Part shown: positions 17,201 to 25,855 of the stretch, piece after piece | Layout: each line of letters begins with the position of its first letter | How positions within the stretch are numbered: the stretch's first letter is position 1 | Assembly: GCA_014584575.1 (NCBI GenBank) | Contig: JACTMP010000003.1 | Location: 1 to 64,000, forward strand | Direction of reading: 5' to 3' | Source of the DNA: Chloroflexota bacterium | GTDB taxonomy: Bacteria; Chloroflexota; Anaerolineae; Promineifilales; Promineifilaceae | Length of the DNA: 64,000 nucleotides | The notes under the pieces: model-generated | The model's database searches: none | What the model was told of the DNA's origin: nothing | Seen by the model: the letters and a program-made list of their open reading frames with translations, nothing else | Translations under genes and position numbers: made by a program

Positions 17201-18921
17201 ATTTTGCCCAGGAAAAACTGCCCGCCTATATGATCCCGGCAGCCTTTATCCTGTTAGAAGAACTGCCCCTGACTCCCAGCGGCAAAGTAGACCGGCGCGC
17301 CCTGGCCCATACCGGCCCCGTGCAGTTCCAGCGCCAGGAAGCGTTCGTCCCACCCACAGATGAGGTCGAGAAACAAATCGCCGCCATCTGGGAAGAGGTA
17401 TTAACCGTCAAGCCCATTGGCATCAACGACAATTTCTTCACACTGGGCGGCCATTCCCTGCTGGCCATTCGCATCATCGCCCACATCCGCCGCACGCTGC
17501 AAACCGACATCTCCCTGCGCGCCCTCTTTGAGAAACCAACCATCGCCGAACTGGCCGCCGAGATTCGTCTTCAAGACAAACCCGGCCTGGAACTGCCTTC
17601 CATCCGGCCAGTATCCAGAGAAGAACCGCTGCCACTCTCATTTGCCCAGCAGCGGTTGTGGTTCCTCTACCAGCTCCAGCCGGAAAGCGCCATTTACACC
17701 ATCCCCCTGGCCATGCGCATCACCGGCGGGTTGGATGTTGACGCCCTGGCGCAGACGCTCACCCAGATTGTGCAGCGTCACGAAGCCTTGCGCACCGCGT
17801 TTGTGATGGGAACTGAGGAACCGGTACAGGTGATTTTGCCGCCTACGGCCGTGCCCCTGCCACTCATAGACCTGCAACACCTTTCCCCTGCCGCCCAGGA
17901 AAGCGAGGTATACCAACGGGCCACAGCGGAAGCGCAACGGCCGTTTGACCTGACCACCGGCCCCTTGCTGCGCGGCACCCTGCTGCAATTGGCCGCCGCC
18001 GATTTCGTCTTCCTGCTCACTCTGGATCACATCGTGTTTGATGAATGGTCTATGGACATATTGGGGCGGGAGATGGCCGCCATTTACCAGGCGATCTTAA
18101 AGGGTGAGACGGCCGTGCTGCCCGAACTGCCCATCCAATACGCCGACTACGCCGTCTGGCAGCGCACCTGGCTGCAAGGCGAATTGCTGGACAGCCAGCT
18201 TGCCTACTGGCGTGGCCAACTCGCCGGTGCGCCGCCCGTGCTGGAACTGCCCACCGACCGGCCGCGCCCACCCATGCAAACCTACAACGGCGCCATGCAA
18301 ACTTTTATGCTGCCCGGCGCTTTGGCCGCCCCCTTACAGGCACTCAGCCAGCAAGAGGGAACCACCCTGTTTATCACCTGTCTGGCGGCCTTCAAGGCGT
18401 TGCTGGCTCGTTACAGTGGCCAACATGATCTGGTGGTGGGGTCGCCCATTGCCAACCGCAACCAGGCCGAAGTGGAAAACCTGATCGGCTTTTTCCTCAA
18501 CACCCTGGCGCTGCGCACCGATTTGAGCGGTAATCCCACCTTCCGCGAGTTGCTGGCGCGGGTGCGGGAAACCACCCTGGCCGCCTATGCCCACCAGGAA
18601 TTGCCTTTTGAAAAGTTGGTGGAAGAACTGCAACCGGAACGCAACCTGAGTACATCCCCTTTCTTCCAGGTGATGTTTGTCTTTCATAACCGGCAGGAAA
18701 CCACCCATTTTGGGCTATCGGGTGTGCAGTTGCAACCATTGCCCGTAGACGGCCGTCGCGCCCGCTTCGACCTCACCCTCTACCTGGAAGAAACCGACCA
18801 GGGATACAAAGGGGAACTGGAATACAACACCGACCTGTTCGACGCGGCGACCATCGAGCAGATGGGACGGCACTTCAGCGCATTGGTCGAGCAGGTCATC
18901 ACCAACCCGGACACCCGCTGA
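14248..18921 (+). CDS. Nonribosomal peptide synthetase, modules 1-2 start (C-A-T-C)
   Basis: Open frame of 1557 residues. C1 spans about 60-490, with active-site motif QHHIACDGW near 188. A1 spans about 515-1020, with motif IYTSGSTGQPKG near 667 and PSGKVDRRAL near 1010. The carrier domain has its Ser in LGGHSLLAI (about 1068). C2 spans about 1120-1550 and carries a variant motif LDHIVFDEW (first His replaced by Asp). Aligned to the GrsA pocket, A1 reads DTEDIGTIVK, which I cannot assign; the acidic residues suggest a basic side chain. The stop at 18919-18921 falls between C2 and A2, and the A2 sequence continues without a gap in another frame from 18915. This gene and the next were therefore one. 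No epimerisation domain is present. Confidence 0.93.
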   Translation: MFTKEALQAKRANLSSDKQALLQKRLRGELPPNGGPAAGSPMAAIPRRPHDGPAPLSFAQERMWFLYALEPDSPTYNESATSRIQGKLDLDAMLRAYKEVVRRHEILRTTFQVMDDQPVQIICPVPDDLAFRVVDLTHLPEAERLAQATQVVEAERQRPFDLAHEFPWRTLLILLASDDVIISLTQHHIACDGWSITIFKSELGKLYKAYAEGQSLTLPELPLQYADFAHWERQTLQNAAQGKELAYWRQQLEGLTTLQMPTDRPRPPIATTNGTTYYSYLSLDLVEAMEKVSQERGVTEFMKYLAAFQVLLHRYTGQTDITVGSTIANRNRPELENIIGFFLNTLVLRTDLSGNPTYHELLQRTRQTALGAFAHQDLPIDYLVTQLPFERDPSRNPLFQILFIWQDWGRMSANQSAPELEASMTGVDALTGRAKFDITLSMEKKERGVTCCWEYNTDLFDAATIERMAQHLETLLCGIVADPDQTISRLPLLAETEQQQLVAWNDTAVSYPHHHCIHDLFAAQAAQTPTAIALVAGEQTYTYDALNRRANQLAHHLQRLGVGPEQIVGLSVERSPEMIIGVLGILKAGAAYLPLDPDYPPDRLAYMLQDAAVSVLLTGGQPLPLADALAHQPTLIHLTQDWPRIAQEAESNPATAVQPHNLAYVIYTSGSTGQPKGVMVSHQSLVNYSHVARHSFALGPGERMLQFATLNFDTAAEEIYPTLISGATLVLRANELDSVPAFLAQCQAWGITILDLPTAYWHEIVAALKADDEAITLPDSLRLVIIGGERALPERFQVWQQLVGTSVQLLNTYGPTETTIVATMSDLGQFATLADPFADLPIGRPVPNLYAYVLDQQGQLTPIGVPGELCIGGAGVTRGYLNRPGLTAVKFTPDPFSAQPGARLYHTGDLVRYRPDGRLEFLGRIDHQVKIRGFRVEPGEIETTLVQHPQVQDAIVLVHTDPGGHNQLAAYIVPAGELAIAELRHFAQEKLPAYMIPAAFILLEELPLTPSGKVDRRALAHTGPVQFQRQEAFVPPTDEVEKQIAAIWEEVLTVKPIGINDNFFTLGGHSLLAIRIIAHIRRTLQTDISLRALFEKPTIAELAAEIRLQDKPGLELPSIRPVSREEPLPLSFAQQRLWFLYQLQPESAIYTIPLAMRITGGLDVDALAQTLTQIVQRHEALRTAFVMGTEEPVQVILPPTAVPLPLIDLQHLSPAAQESEVYQRATAEAQRPFDLTTGPLLRGTLLQLAAADFVFLLTLDHIVFDEWSMDILGREMAAIYQAILKGETAVLPELPIQYADYAVWQRTWLQGELLDSQLAYWRGQLAGAPPVLELPTDRPRPPMQTYNGAMQTFMLPGALAAPLQALSQQEGTTLFITCLAAFKALLARYSGQHDLVVGSPIANRNQAEVENLIGFFLNTLALRTDLSGNPTFRELLARVRETTLAAYAHQELPFEKLVEELQPERNLSTSPFFQVMFVFHNRQETTHFGLSGVQLQPLPVDGRRARFDLTLYLEETDQGYKGELEYNTDLFDAATIEQMGRHFSALVEQVITNPDTR
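18913..18921 (+). other. Apparent 1-bp frameshift joining two NRPS reading frames
   Basis: At this point the upstream frame reads Asp-Thr-Arg-stop, while the frame one base back reads Pro-Leu-Ser-Gln-Ala-Glu. The latter is the C-A linker found intact in the module at 25501 (PLLSQAEQNQLLTDWN). Adding one C to the CCC at 18914-18916 restores continuity. No canonical slippery heptamer is present, so programmed frameshifting is unlikely. A real mutation or a sequencing/assembly error in a C run fits better. Confidence 0.8.
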
Positions 18922-21900
18922 GCCAGGCCGAACAAAACCAACTGCTCACCGACTGGAACGATAATGCCCTGCCCTACGATACCACCGCCACCCTCGCTTC
19001 TCTGGTAGCCGCGCAGGCGGCCCGTACCCCGGAGGCGGTTGCCCTGCGCTACGAACAGGCTGAGTGGAGCTATGCCCAACTCAACCGGCAGGCCAACCAA
19101 CTGGCTCATCACCTGCAAAGTTTGGGCGTTGGCCCCGAATCACGGGTGGGCATCCTGATGGAACGTCGCCCGGAGATGGTGGTGGCGCTGCTGGCCACCC
19201 TCAAGGCGGGTGGGGCGTATGTGCCCCTCGACCCGGCTTACCCCCCTGAACGGCTGGCTTACATCCTGCACGATGCCGACACGGCCGTGCTGCTGACCCA
19301 CGACGCCCTCCGTTTCCCCCTGGACACCCTGGATCTGGCCGGGGTGCCGGTGCTCAACCTCAGCCAGGCGTGGCCGACGGCAGCAGAGACAAATGAACCG
19401 GTCACGGCCGTGCAGCCCCACAACCTGGCCTACCTCATCTACACCTCTGGCTCCACCGGCCAACCCAAAGGCGTCGCCATCACCCATGCCAATGCCGTGG
19501 CGCTGCTGGTCTGGGCTAAAGAGGTATTTACAGACGCGGAACTGGCTGGCGTGTTGGCCGCCACTTCCATCTGTTTTGACCTCTCCGTCTTTGAACTGTT
19601 CCTGCCCCTCAGTTGCGGCGGCAGTGTCATCCTGGCGCAGAATGCGCTGCACCTGCCGGAATTGGCCGACCGTGACTTTGTCACCCTGGTCAACACCGTG
19701 CCCTCGGCCATGCGCGAACTGGTGGCGCACAGTCACCTGCCATCCTCCGTGCAAACGGTCAATCTGGCCGGGGAGCCGCTCACCCGCGCCCTGGCGCAGC
19801 AGGTATTGGCTCAACCCCCAGTGGCCCGGCTCTACAATCTTTATGGCCCCTCCGAAGATACCACGTACTCGACCTGGTTACTGGTAGGACGCGATGAGAG
19901 TGGTGAACCCACGATTGGCCGACCGATTGCCAACACCCAGGCGTATATTCTGGACGAACAAATGCAGCCCGTCCCGTTGGGGGTGGTGGGTGAGTTGTAT
20001 CTGGGTGGGGATGGGGTCTCGCGGGGCTATCTGAACCGGCCCGGTTTGACGGCCGAGAAGTACATACCTGACCCATTCAGCCCGCAGCCCGGCGCGCGGC
20101 TGTACAAGACGGGCGACCTGGCCCGTTACGGCCGTGACGGACAACTGGAGTTCCTGGGGCGGCGCGACCATCAGGTGAAGGTGCGGGGTTATCGCATAGA
20201 GTTGGGCGAGATTGAGGCGGTATTGGCGCAGCACCCGGCCATAGCCGAGGTGGTGGTGATGGCCCAGCCAGAGGAGCAGGGGGGCAAACAACTCGTCGCT
20301 TATCTGGTAGCAAATCCGGGACAAACCTTCGCGCCGGAAGAGATACGGCCGTACCTGCAATCTCGCCTGCCCGATTACATGATACCTGCCATCTTCATGC
20401 CCCTGCCCGCCCTGCCACAAACGCCGAACGGCAAGATAGACCGGCGCGCCCTGCCCCTGCCCACCGCCGACCGCGCCCAAATCACCGCCGCCTACGTGCC
20501 GCCGCGCACCGCTATGGAAGAAAAGGTGGCCGCAATCTGGGCGGAGGTATTAGGCGTGACCCAGGTCGGCGCATTGGACAATTTCTTTGAATCCGGCGGG
20601 CATTCCTTGCTGGCCGTGCGCATCATGTCCCGTCTGCGCCAAACGTTGCAGGTCGATCTACCGTTGCGTCTGTTATTTGAGTCGGCGACGGTGGCCGGTC
20701 TGGCGGTGGCCTTGGAAACGGCCGTCCACCAAAACAGTGTCCCCGCCATCCTACCCGCCCCGCGTGACGGTGAACTGCCCCTTTCCTTTGCCCAGCAGCG
20801 GCTCTGGTTCCTGGAGCAGCTAGACCCCGGCAGCGCCTCGTACAATATGCCCTTTGCCATGACCATCAAAGGGACGCTGGACGCCGCCATGTTAGAGCGC
20901 AGCTTGAACGAGGTGGTGCGCCGCCACGAGATTTTGCGCACCACCTTCCAGGCTGTAGACGGCCGTCCCCGCCAGATTATCCAGCCCGAACTGGCGCTCA
21001 CCATCCCGGTGATAGATTTGCGCCAGCTACCGGCTGCTGAACGAGACGCCGCCGCCCAACAAGCCGGAGCGCAAGAAGCCAACCGCCCCTTTGACCTGAC
21101 CCAGGGGCCGTTGCTGCGGGCCACCCTGCTGCACCTGGAAACTGAGGAATACGGCCTCATCCTCAACCTACATCACATCCTGGCCGACGAATGGTCGCTG
21201 GACATTTTGGGGCAGGAGATTATCACCCTATACCGGGCATTTTTGGCCGAACGGCCGTCGCCTTTGCCCCCTTTGCCCATCCAATACGCCGACTACGCCC
21301 TCTGGCAGCGCGACTGGTTACAGGGCGAGACGCTGGCGGAACAACTGGATTACTGGCGGCAGCAGCTTCAAGATGCACCCGCGCTGCTGGAACTGCCCAC
21401 CGACCGGCCCCGACCGGCGGTGCAGACGGCGCGCGGCGCTACTCTGGACTTTACCATACCGGCAGACGTGGCCTCAGACTGGCAACGCTTGAGTCGGCAG
21501 GAAGGCGCCACCCTGTTTATGACGCTGCTGGCCGCGTTCCAGGTATTGCTGCATCGGTATTCAGGCCAGCACCATATAACCGTCGGCTCGCCCATTGCCA
21601 ATCGCAATCAAGTGGAGACCGAGGGATTGATCGGCTTTTTTGTCAACACCCTGATTTTCCATACTGACTTGAGTGGGAACCCCACCTTCCGCCAATTGTT
21701 GGCGCAGGTAAAGGACGTGGCGCTGGGGGCATATGCCCACCAGGAGTTGCCCTTTGAGAAGCTGGTAGAAGAACTGCAACCAGAACGCAATTTGAGCCAT
21801 CATCCCCTATTTCAGGTGATGTTTACGCTGCAAAATGCTAAACCGACCCCGCCGGAAATTCCCGGACTGCGATTTGAGCCTTTGGCGTTAGCCAACGAAA

Positions 21901-23975
21901 CGGCCAAATTTGATTTGACGCTGGCGCTGACGGAAACGGCCGTCGCCCTGAACGGCGCACTGGAATACAACACCGACCTCTTTGATGCCACCACAATGGC
22001 GCGTCTGGTCAGCCATTTCCAAAACCTGCTGCGCCAACTGGCGGCCAATCCCGACCGACCCATCGGCGCACTGGACATCTTGGGCCAGGCGGAAAAAGAG
22101 CAACTGCTGGTGGCGTGGAACGACACGGCCGTCCCCTTATCCCCTTATACTGCCCTGCACCACCTGGTTGAAGCCCAGGCCGCACGTACACCGAATGCCA
22201 CGGCCGTACAGGGCAGCAAACACAATTTCACTTATGCCGAATTGAACGGACGCGCTAATCAGCTCGCCCGTTACCTGCAACGATTGGGCATCGGCCCGGA
22301 AAGCCGGGTGGGGGTGCTGATGGAACGCACGCCGGAGATGGTGGTGGCGCTGCTGGGCATCCTCAAAGCCGGCGGCGCATACCTCCCTCTTGACCCCGCT
22401 TACCCGGCCGAACGTCTGGCTTATATTTTGCAGGACGCGGCAGCCTCTATCTTGATTACCGACGAAGAGTTACCGCTGCCGGTTGCTGGCTTGCCGTTGC
22501 TCAATCTGAATCGGGAGTGGTTGGCCATCGCCCAAGAGGTAGAAAGTAATCTGGCCACGGCCGTGTCCCCCACCAATCTGGCGTACCTGATTTACACCTC
22601 TGGCTCCACCGGCTTACCCAAGGGTGTGATGATACCCCACCAGGCCGTCGTCAATTTTGCGCAGGTCTTCAGCCAGCAGATGGGATTAACATCGGCGGAT
22701 AAATTGCTGCAATTTGCCTCTCTTAGCTTCGACGTGGCCGTGGAGGAAATTTTCTGTACGCTCATCAGCGGTGCGACGCTGGTGCTGCGCGAGAAAGAGA
22801 TGCTCAATTCAGTGGCCCACTTCCTGCGTCGCAGTGAAACATTGGGCCTGACAATCCTGGACTTGCCCACCGCCTACTGGCATGAAATGGCGACCGCCTT
22901 GTCGCCAGAGTCATTAACATTGCCCGCGTCGGTACGGCTGGTGATCATCGGCGGTGAACGTGCCCTACCAGAACAGTTCCGCCTCTGGCAAGAAGCGGTG
23001 GGCCAACAAGTGCAGTTACTCAATGCCTATGGGCCAACGGAAACGACCATTGCCGCCACCGCCAGCGACCTGACCACCCACCAACCCGATGGGCTGGAAC
23101 TGTCCATTGGCCGCCCACATGGAAATTTGCAAACCTATATTTTGGATGAATATGGGCAGCCAACGCCCGTGGGCATACCCGGTGAATTGCATATTGGCGG
23201 CATCGGCGTGGGGCGGGGTTACTGGCAACGGCCACGGTTGACGGCCGTGCATTTCATCCCCGATCCGTTCAGCGCCGAACCGGGGGCGCGTCTATACCGC
23301 ACCGGCGACCTGGCGCGGTATCGCCCCGACGGGCAGATTGAATACCTGGGGCGACGCGACCATCAGGTGAAAATTCGTGGTTTCCGCGTGGAGTTGGGCG
23401 AGATTGAAGCAGCGCTGATTACCCATCCCGGTGTGGTGGACACGGCCGTGTTAGCTCTGGACGATGGGCGCGGCTACAAGCAGTTGGTCGCCTATATTGT
23501 CGCTGCCAACGCCTCGTTGGAAATGACCTCATTGCGCGCTTACCTGGCCGAAACATTACCCGCCTACATGGTACCGGCGATATTTGTACCCCTGGAAAAA
23601 CTGCCGCTGACACCCAGTGGCAAAATTGACCGGCGCGCGTTGCCCTTGCCTGACCAGACACGCCCGGAAGAGCAGCCGTATGTGGCCCCACGCACCGATA
23701 CCGAAATCACCATGACGGCCATTTGGGCCGACGTCTTACGCCTGGAAAAAGTGGGCATCCACGACAACTTTTTCAGCCTGGGTGGCCATTCGCTCATCGG
23801 CACCCAATTGATGTCGCGCATCCGCGATACATTCCAGGTGGAGTTGCCATTACGCCTGTTATTTGAAACCCCAGATGTAGCCGGTCTGGTGGAACATGTG
23901 GAAATTGCCCGTTGGGTTATTAAAGAACCTGCACCGCTTGATGAACTGGCCAATTATGAGGAATTTACTTTATGA
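18915..23975 (+). CDS. Nonribosomal peptide synthetase, modules 2-3 (A-T-C-A-T)
   Basis: Continuation of the preceding NRPS after the frameshift. No independent start is visible: the first start-like codon is a TTG at 19122, inside the A2 domain. Domains in order: A2 (18930-20450), T2 with Ser in GGHSLLAV (about 20597), C3 (20770-22060, motif HHILADEW), A3 (22150-23640), and T3 with Ser in GGHSLIGT (about 23783). The A2 pocket reads DLFNNALTYK, the well-established alanine code, using FDLSVF, LVNTVP, NLAG and NLYGPSEDTTY. The A3 pocket reads DVEDIGAIAK, close to A1 and unassigned. The C-terminal tail after T3 may be a docking segment. The stop overlaps the next NRPS gene start as ATGA. Confidence 0.92.
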   Translation, partial: PLSQAEQNQLLTDWNDNALPYDTTATLASLVAAQAARTPEAVALRYEQAEWSYAQLNRQANQLAHHLQSLGVGPESRVGILMERRPEMVVALLATLKAGGAYVPLDPAYPPERLAYILHDADTAVLLTHDALRFPLDTLDLAGVPVLNLSQAWPTAAETNEPVTAVQPHNLAYLIYTSGSTGQPKGVAITHANAVALLVWAKEVFTDAELAGVLAATSICFDLSVFELFLPLSCGGSVILAQNALHLPELADRDFVTLVNTVPSAMRELVAHSHLPSSVQTVNLAGEPLTRALAQQVLAQPPVARLYNLYGPSEDTTYSTWLLVGRDESGEPTIGRPIANTQAYILDEQMQPVPLGVVGELYLGGDGVSRGYLNRPGLTAEKYIPDPFSPQPGARLYKTGDLARYGRDGQLEFLGRRDHQVKVRGYRIELGEIEAVLAQHPAIAEVVVMAQPEEQGGKQLVAYLVANPGQTFAPEEIRPYLQSRLPDYMIPAIFMPLPALPQTPNGKIDRRALPLPTADRAQITAAYVPPRTAMEEKVAAIWAEVLGVTQVGALDNFFESGGHSLLAVRIMSRLRQTLQVDLPLRLLFESATVAGLAVALETAVHQNSVPAILPAPRDGELPLSFAQQRLWFLEQLDPGSASYNMPFAMTIKGTLDAAMLERSLNEVVRRHEILRTTFQAVDGRPRQIIQPELALTIPVIDLRQLPAAERDAAAQQAGAQEANRPFDLTQGPLLRATLLHLETEEYGLILNLHHILADEWSLDILGQEIITLYRAFLAERPSPLPPLPIQYADYALWQRDWLQGETLAEQLDYWRQQLQDAPALLELPTDRPRPAVQTARGATLDFTIPADVASDWQRLSRQEGATLFMTLLAAFQVLLHRYSGQHHITVGSPIANRNQVETEGLIGFFVNTLIFHTDLSGNPTFRQLLAQVKDVALGAYAHQELPFEKLVEELQPERNLSHHPLFQVMFTLQNAKPTPPEIPGLRFEPLALANETAKFDLTLALTETAVALNGALEYNTDLFDATTMARLVSHFQNLLRQLAANPDRPIGALDILGQAEKEQLLVAWNDTAVPLSPYTALHHLVEAQAARTPNATAVQGSKHNFTYAELNGRANQLARYLQRLGIGPESRVGVLMERTPEMVVALLGILKAGGAYLPLDPAYPAERLAYILQDAAASILITDEELPLPVAGLPLLNLNREWLAIAQEVESNLATAVSPTNLAYLIYTSGSTGLPKGVMIPHQAVVNFAQVFSQQMGLTSADKLLQFASLSFDVAVEEIFCTLISGATLVLREKEMLNSVAHFLRRSETLGLTILDLPTAYWHEMATALSPESLTLPASVRLVIIGGERALPEQFRLWQEAVGQQVQLLNAYGPTETTIAATASDLTTHQPDGLELSIGRPHGNLQTYILDEYGQPTPVGIPGELHIGGIGVGRGYWQRPRLTAVHFIPDPFSAEPGARLYRTGDLARYRPDGQIEYLGRRDHQVKIRGFRVELGEIEAALITHPGVVDTAVLALDDGRGYKQLVAYIVAANASLEMTSLRAYLAETLPAYMVPAIFVPLEKLPLTPSGKIDRRALPLPDQTRPEEQPYVAPRTDTEITMTAIWADVLRLEKVGIHDNFFSLGGHSLIGTQLMSRIRDTFQVELPLRLLFETPDVAGLVEHVEIARWVIKEPAPLDELANYEEFTL

Positions 23976-25855
23976 GCACGACACAATTGCTATCACAACT
24001 GCGTGAACTGGATGTGGCCGTTTGGGTGGAGGGGGATCAACTACGCTTCCGCTTTCCTAAAGATGCCCTGACGCCGGAACTGCGCCACGAACTGGCGGAG
24101 CATAAGACGGAAATCCTGACCTATTTGCAGCAGACAAGCGACAGCAGCCAGCAGAATGAAGCAACCATTCAACCCGCGCCGCGCCACGGCCGTATCCCTC
24201 TCTCCTTTGCCCAACAACGCCTGTGGCTGCTGCAACAATTCGCGCCCGAAAATCCCAGCTACAACATCCCAGAAGTGTTTGTCATGCACGGTGCAGTGGA
24301 TATTGCTGCTCTGGAGCAGACACTCAACGAGATTGTGCAGCGGCACGAGACATTACGCACGGCATTTGTGGAGATGGATGGCGAACCGATGCAGGTCATT
24401 GCGCCGAAAATGCCCGTCTCGCTGCCCGTGAACGACTTGCAGCACCTGCCGCAGGTGGAACGGCAGGCAGAAGCGCGGCGTCTGGCGGAGGTTGAAGCCC
24501 AAATCCCCTTCGATTTGAATCGAGTACCCTTGTTCCGCGCCAAGCTGCTCCGTCTGGCCGAAGAGGAACATGTGCTGCTGCTGACCCTACACCACATCAT
24601 TGCCGATGGCTGGTCATTGGCTGTGATGGGGCAAGAGATCGAGACAATTTATGGCGCATTGGTGGCGGGACGGCCGTTTTTCCTACCCCCTCTGCCCATC
24701 CAATATGCCGACTTTGCCATCTGGCAGCGCGAATGGCTGCAAGGGGATGTGCTAGAAAAACAGACCAACTACTGGAAAAACCAGCTAAGCGGCGCGCCGC
24801 CCGTGTTGGAACTGCCCACCGACCGGCCCCGCCCCCCCTTTCAAACATTTGCGGGCGCTACTCATGTATTTACACTGCCGGCGCAAACGAGCAGCGATCT
24901 GAAGGCGCTCTGCCGCCAGGAAGGGGTAACGCCGTTCATGTTTTTGTTGGCTGCTTTCAAGCTGCTGTTGGCCCGCTACACCCACCAGATGGACCTGGTA
25001 GTGGGTACACCCATTGCCAACCGCAATCACAGCGAAATCGAAGGGCTGATCGGCTTTTTTGTGAATACGCTGGCGCTGCGCACCGATCTGAGCGGCAATC
25101 CCACCTTCCGCGAATTACTGGCGCGGGTGCGCGAAGTGACGTTAGGCGCATTTGCCCACCAGGATTTCCCATTTGAAAAGCTGGTAGATGAGCTAAATGT
25201 GGAACGCAATTTGAGCGTCTCGCCGATCTTCCAGGTCTTGTTTGCCCTGCAAAATACCCCTTCCGCCCGGGCAGAAAGCCAGGGTTCGCAATTGCATGTT
25301 GAGGCCATGGAGGTGGCCGGAAAAACGGCCAAGTTTGATTTGTCGCTCATCATGGAAGACAACGCGGCAGAGCTAAAAGGTGGTTTTGAATATAACTGCG
25401 ACTTGTTCGACGCGGAAACCATTGCCCAAATGGCCGCCCATTTTTGCCGCATTGTCACGGCCGTTGTCGCCAAGCCTGATTCCCACTTACTAAACATCCC
25501 CTTGCTGAGCCAGGCCGAACAAAACCAACTGCTGACCGACTGGAACAATAACGTGCTGCCCTACGATACCACCGCCACCCTCGCTTCCCTGGTGGCCGCG
25601 CAGGCGGCCCGCACCCCGGAGGCTGTTGCGCTACGTTATGAGCAGGTTGTGTGGCGTTATGCCCAACTCAACAGTCAGGCCAACCAACTGGCCCACCACC
25701 TGATCAGTCTCGGCGTTGGCCCCGAATCGCGGGTGGGCATCCTGATGGAACGCCGCCCGGAGATGGTGGTGGCGCTGCTGGCCCACCCTGGATGTGGCCG
25801 GAGTGCCGGTGCTCAACCTCAGCCAGGCGTGGCCGACGGAAGCAGAGACAAATGA
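23972..25855 (+). CDS. Nonribosomal peptide synthetase, module 4 start (docking-C-A fragment)
   Basis: Begins with about 50 residues matching a TubC-type N-terminal docking domain (MSTTQLLSQLRELDVAVWVE). C4 follows at about residues 70-500 with the intact motif HHIIADGW. The first 80 residues of A4 then run up to MVVALLA. From 25782 the frame is lost and the last 23 residues are meaningless. The true continuation is in the frame starting at 25785, so this is the 5' part of one gene with the next entry. The docking domain suggests that a separate protein partner, the modules 1-3 synthetase, hands its chain to this subunit. The gene starts in an ATGA overlap with the previous one. Confidence 0.9.
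   Translation: MSTTQLLSQLRELDVAVWVEGDQLRFRFPKDALTPELRHELAEHKTEILTYLQQTSDSSQQNEATIQPAPRHGRIPLSFAQQRLWLLQQFAPENPSYNIPEVFVMHGAVDIAALEQTLNEIVQRHETLRTAFVEMDGEPMQVIAPKMPVSLPVNDLQHLPQVERQAEARRLAEVEAQIPFDLNRVPLFRAKLLRLAEEEHVLLLTLHHIIADGWSLAVMGQEIETIYGALVAGRPFFLPPLPIQYADFAIWQREWLQGDVLEKQTNYWKNQLSGAPPVLELPTDRPRPPFQTFAGATHVFTLPAQTSSDLKALCRQEGVTPFMFLLAAFKLLLARYTHQMDLVVGTPIANRNHSEIEGLIGFFVNTLALRTDLSGNPTFRELLARVREVTLGAFAHQDFPFEKLVDELNVERNLSVSPIFQVLFALQNTPSARAESQGSQLHVEAMEVAGKTAKFDLSLIMEDNAAELKGGFEYNCDLFDAETIAQMAAHFCRIVTAVVAKPDSHLLNIPLLSQAEQNQLLTDWNNNVLPYDTTATLASLVAAQAARTPEAVALRYEQVVWRYAQLNSQANQLAHHLISLGVGPESRVGILMERRPEMVVALLAHPGCGRSAGAQPQPGVADGSRDK
25781..25790 (+). other. 128-bp deletion junction in A4 domain
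   Basis: Compared with the intact A2 copy (19150-19350), the sequence after GGCGCTGCTGGCC jumps straight to CACCCTGGATGTGG. This removes DNA equivalent to 19197-19324 and shifts the frame. The lost part covers 43 residues, including the A2 core motif LKAGGAYVPLD. The ends carry a direct ACCCT repeat; exact slippage between the copies would delete 129 bp in frame, so the junction differs from that by one extra C. Confidence 0.8.

Noticed and set aside
18905..18925. Programmed ribosomal frameshift in the NRPS gene
   Set aside because: No canonical slippery heptamer or downstream stimulator is evident; a one-base loss in a C run is simpler.
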